Below the pieces are notes generated by a model. That model saw nothing but the letters and a program-made list of their open reading frames with translations, was not told where the DNA came from and did no database searches. Below, piece after piece: positions 6,754 through 7,272 of a stretch of DNA of 7,272 nucleotides (positions are counted from its first letter, which is position 1; the number at the start of each line of letters is the position of its first letter). Made by a program: the position numbers and the translations under genes. Origin of the DNA: CTSoil-075 sp964292325 (GTDB lineage Bacteria > Bacillota > Negativicutes > DSM-13327); NCBI GenBank assembly GCA_964292325.1, contig CAXYVG010000143.1, forward strand, positions 1 to 7,272, in the 5' to 3' direction.

Positions 6754-6794
6754 AAAAAATAGCCTCAGTCCGATGAACGTTCGAACCAAGGCTA
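6754..6794 (-). terminator. Rho-independent terminator of the DUF4143 gene
   Basis: Read on the minus strand, a 14-bp stem (6794..6781 with 6773..6760, including three G-U pairs) encloses a 7-nt loop (6780..6774) and is followed by six T residues (6759..6754). It lies 109 nt after the stop codon of the partial ATPase gene and before the small ORF. It should therefore end the ATPase transcript and separate it from the recombinase cassette. The plus strand has no immediate T-run. Confidence 0.8.
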
Positions 6795-6903
6795 CCTAAG
6801 TCATTTTATTTTTCTGTGGTATTTACCTGATAGGTTTAGCCTTTTTATCAATTCTCATTATTTGGGAATTAAGTTGAAGATACCATCTCTTTTACCACGA
6901 CAA
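6795..6903. other. Gene-free spacer
   Basis: This AT-rich 109-nt stretch between the ATPase stop codon and its terminator hairpin shows no ORF, hairpin or repeat that I can support. It is probably the 3' untranslated part of the ATPase transcript. Confidence 0.6.
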
Positions 6904-7272
6904 CTATATACAGAACGCGGCGTACAAAGGAATCGTCTTTTTGCCATCCTCAAACCCAAAATTCTTTGTTGACAACTTAATCGCATACTGTGGTTTATAG
7001 GTTTGAATGTAAATGCCAAGACTTTTCGACTTCGTATTGTCTGCAGATTTGACCTCTATAGGGATGACCTTCCCGCTGCGTTGAATAATAAAATCAACTT
7101 CAGCACTACGATCAGAGGTCCAATAGTAACTAGTGTACCCGCTTGCAGTAAGCTGGCTACATACATAGTTTTCCACCATACCACCTTTGAAGTCGTTTAG
7201 TTCCTCAGAGAGAAAGAGTATATCCTCAGGCACGATGTCTTTCTTTGCACAAAGTAGCCCCACATCAGAAAC
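6904..7272 (-). CDS. C-terminal part of AAA ATPase with DUF4143 domain (partial)
   Basis: The frame is open to the window edge (V-S-D precede the GTG codon at 7263) and ends at 6904, giving 122 visible residues. They match the C-terminal DUF4143 region of a widespread family of AAA-type ATP-binding proteins. VSDVGLLCA at the edge is a typical domain entry, followed by GGMVENYV (E34), SAEVDFII (D60) and IPIEVKS (E73, K75). The E...D...ExK pattern is that of a PD-(D/E)XK nuclease-like fold, and all four positions are present. The ATPase half lies beyond 7272, so the true start is not in view; the GTG at 7263 should not be taken as a start. The cellular role of the family is poorly known. It is in the same orientation as the recombinase but separated from it by a terminator. 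Confidence 0.85.
   Translation of the reverse strand, partial: VSDVGLLCAKKDIVPEDILFLSEELNDFKGGMVENYVCSQLTASGYTSYYWTSDRSAEVDFIIQRSGKVIPIEVKSADNTKSKSLGIYIQTYKPQYAIKLSTKNFGFEDGKKTIPLYAAFCI

Noticed and set aside
6760..6794. tRNA-like GGTTCGAAC motif resembling a T-arm
   Set aside because: No acceptor, D or anticodon arm can be drawn around it; it is the stem of a terminator followed by six T residues.
7003..7200. Plus-strand frame opposite the DUF4143 gene
   Set aside because: It lies wholly inside the well-supported minus-strand domain and shows no family features or start signal.

Overview
The window looks like chromosome of a low-to-moderate GC Firmicute with an outer membrane, most likely a member of the Negativicutes. 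Two things suggest this. The order spoIIID (remnant) - mbl - flgF/flhO - flgG/flhP is the Firmicute arrangement known from Bacillus subtilis. Directly after it comes flgA, the periplasmic chaperone for the flagellar P ring, followed by the first codons of another gene (probably flgH), and these only make sense in a diderm cell. The class assignment is an inference; nothing here fixes the genus.

Region 1 (1-4004, all on the minus strand) is a cell-shape and flagellar rod cluster. In transcription order it holds a 5'-truncated remnant of spoIIID (sporulation regulator), an intact MreB/Mbl actin-like gene, two rod genes (FlgF-like and FlgG-like), flgA with a clear signal peptide, and the first ten codons of the next gene. 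Spacing is tight (12 nt between mbl and flgF, 0 nt between flgG and flgA), which fits an operon with translational coupling.

Region 2 (4005-4785, plus strand) holds a gamma-glutamylcyclotransferase-fold gene. A 17-bp perfect hairpin with a T-run ends 22 nt before its Shine-Dalgarno sequence, so the gene either sits behind an attenuator or beside the leftover terminator of a lost gene.

Region 3 (4902-6794, minus strand) is a compact recombination cassette: a 53-residue ORF, then a 503-residue large serine recombinase, with a long REP-like palindrome starting at the base after the recombinase stop codon. A Rho-independent terminator lies upstream and ends the previous minus-strand transcript.

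Region 4 (6904-7272, minus strand) is the C-terminal part of an AAA/DUF4143-type ATPase gene that runs off the window.

The most interesting observation is the missing 5' half of spoIIID next to a large serine recombinase. It may be simple decay in a lineage that no longer sporulates, or a gene split by a skin-like element that a recombinase excises during development. The window cannot decide between these, because neither the upstream half nor an attachment site is visible.
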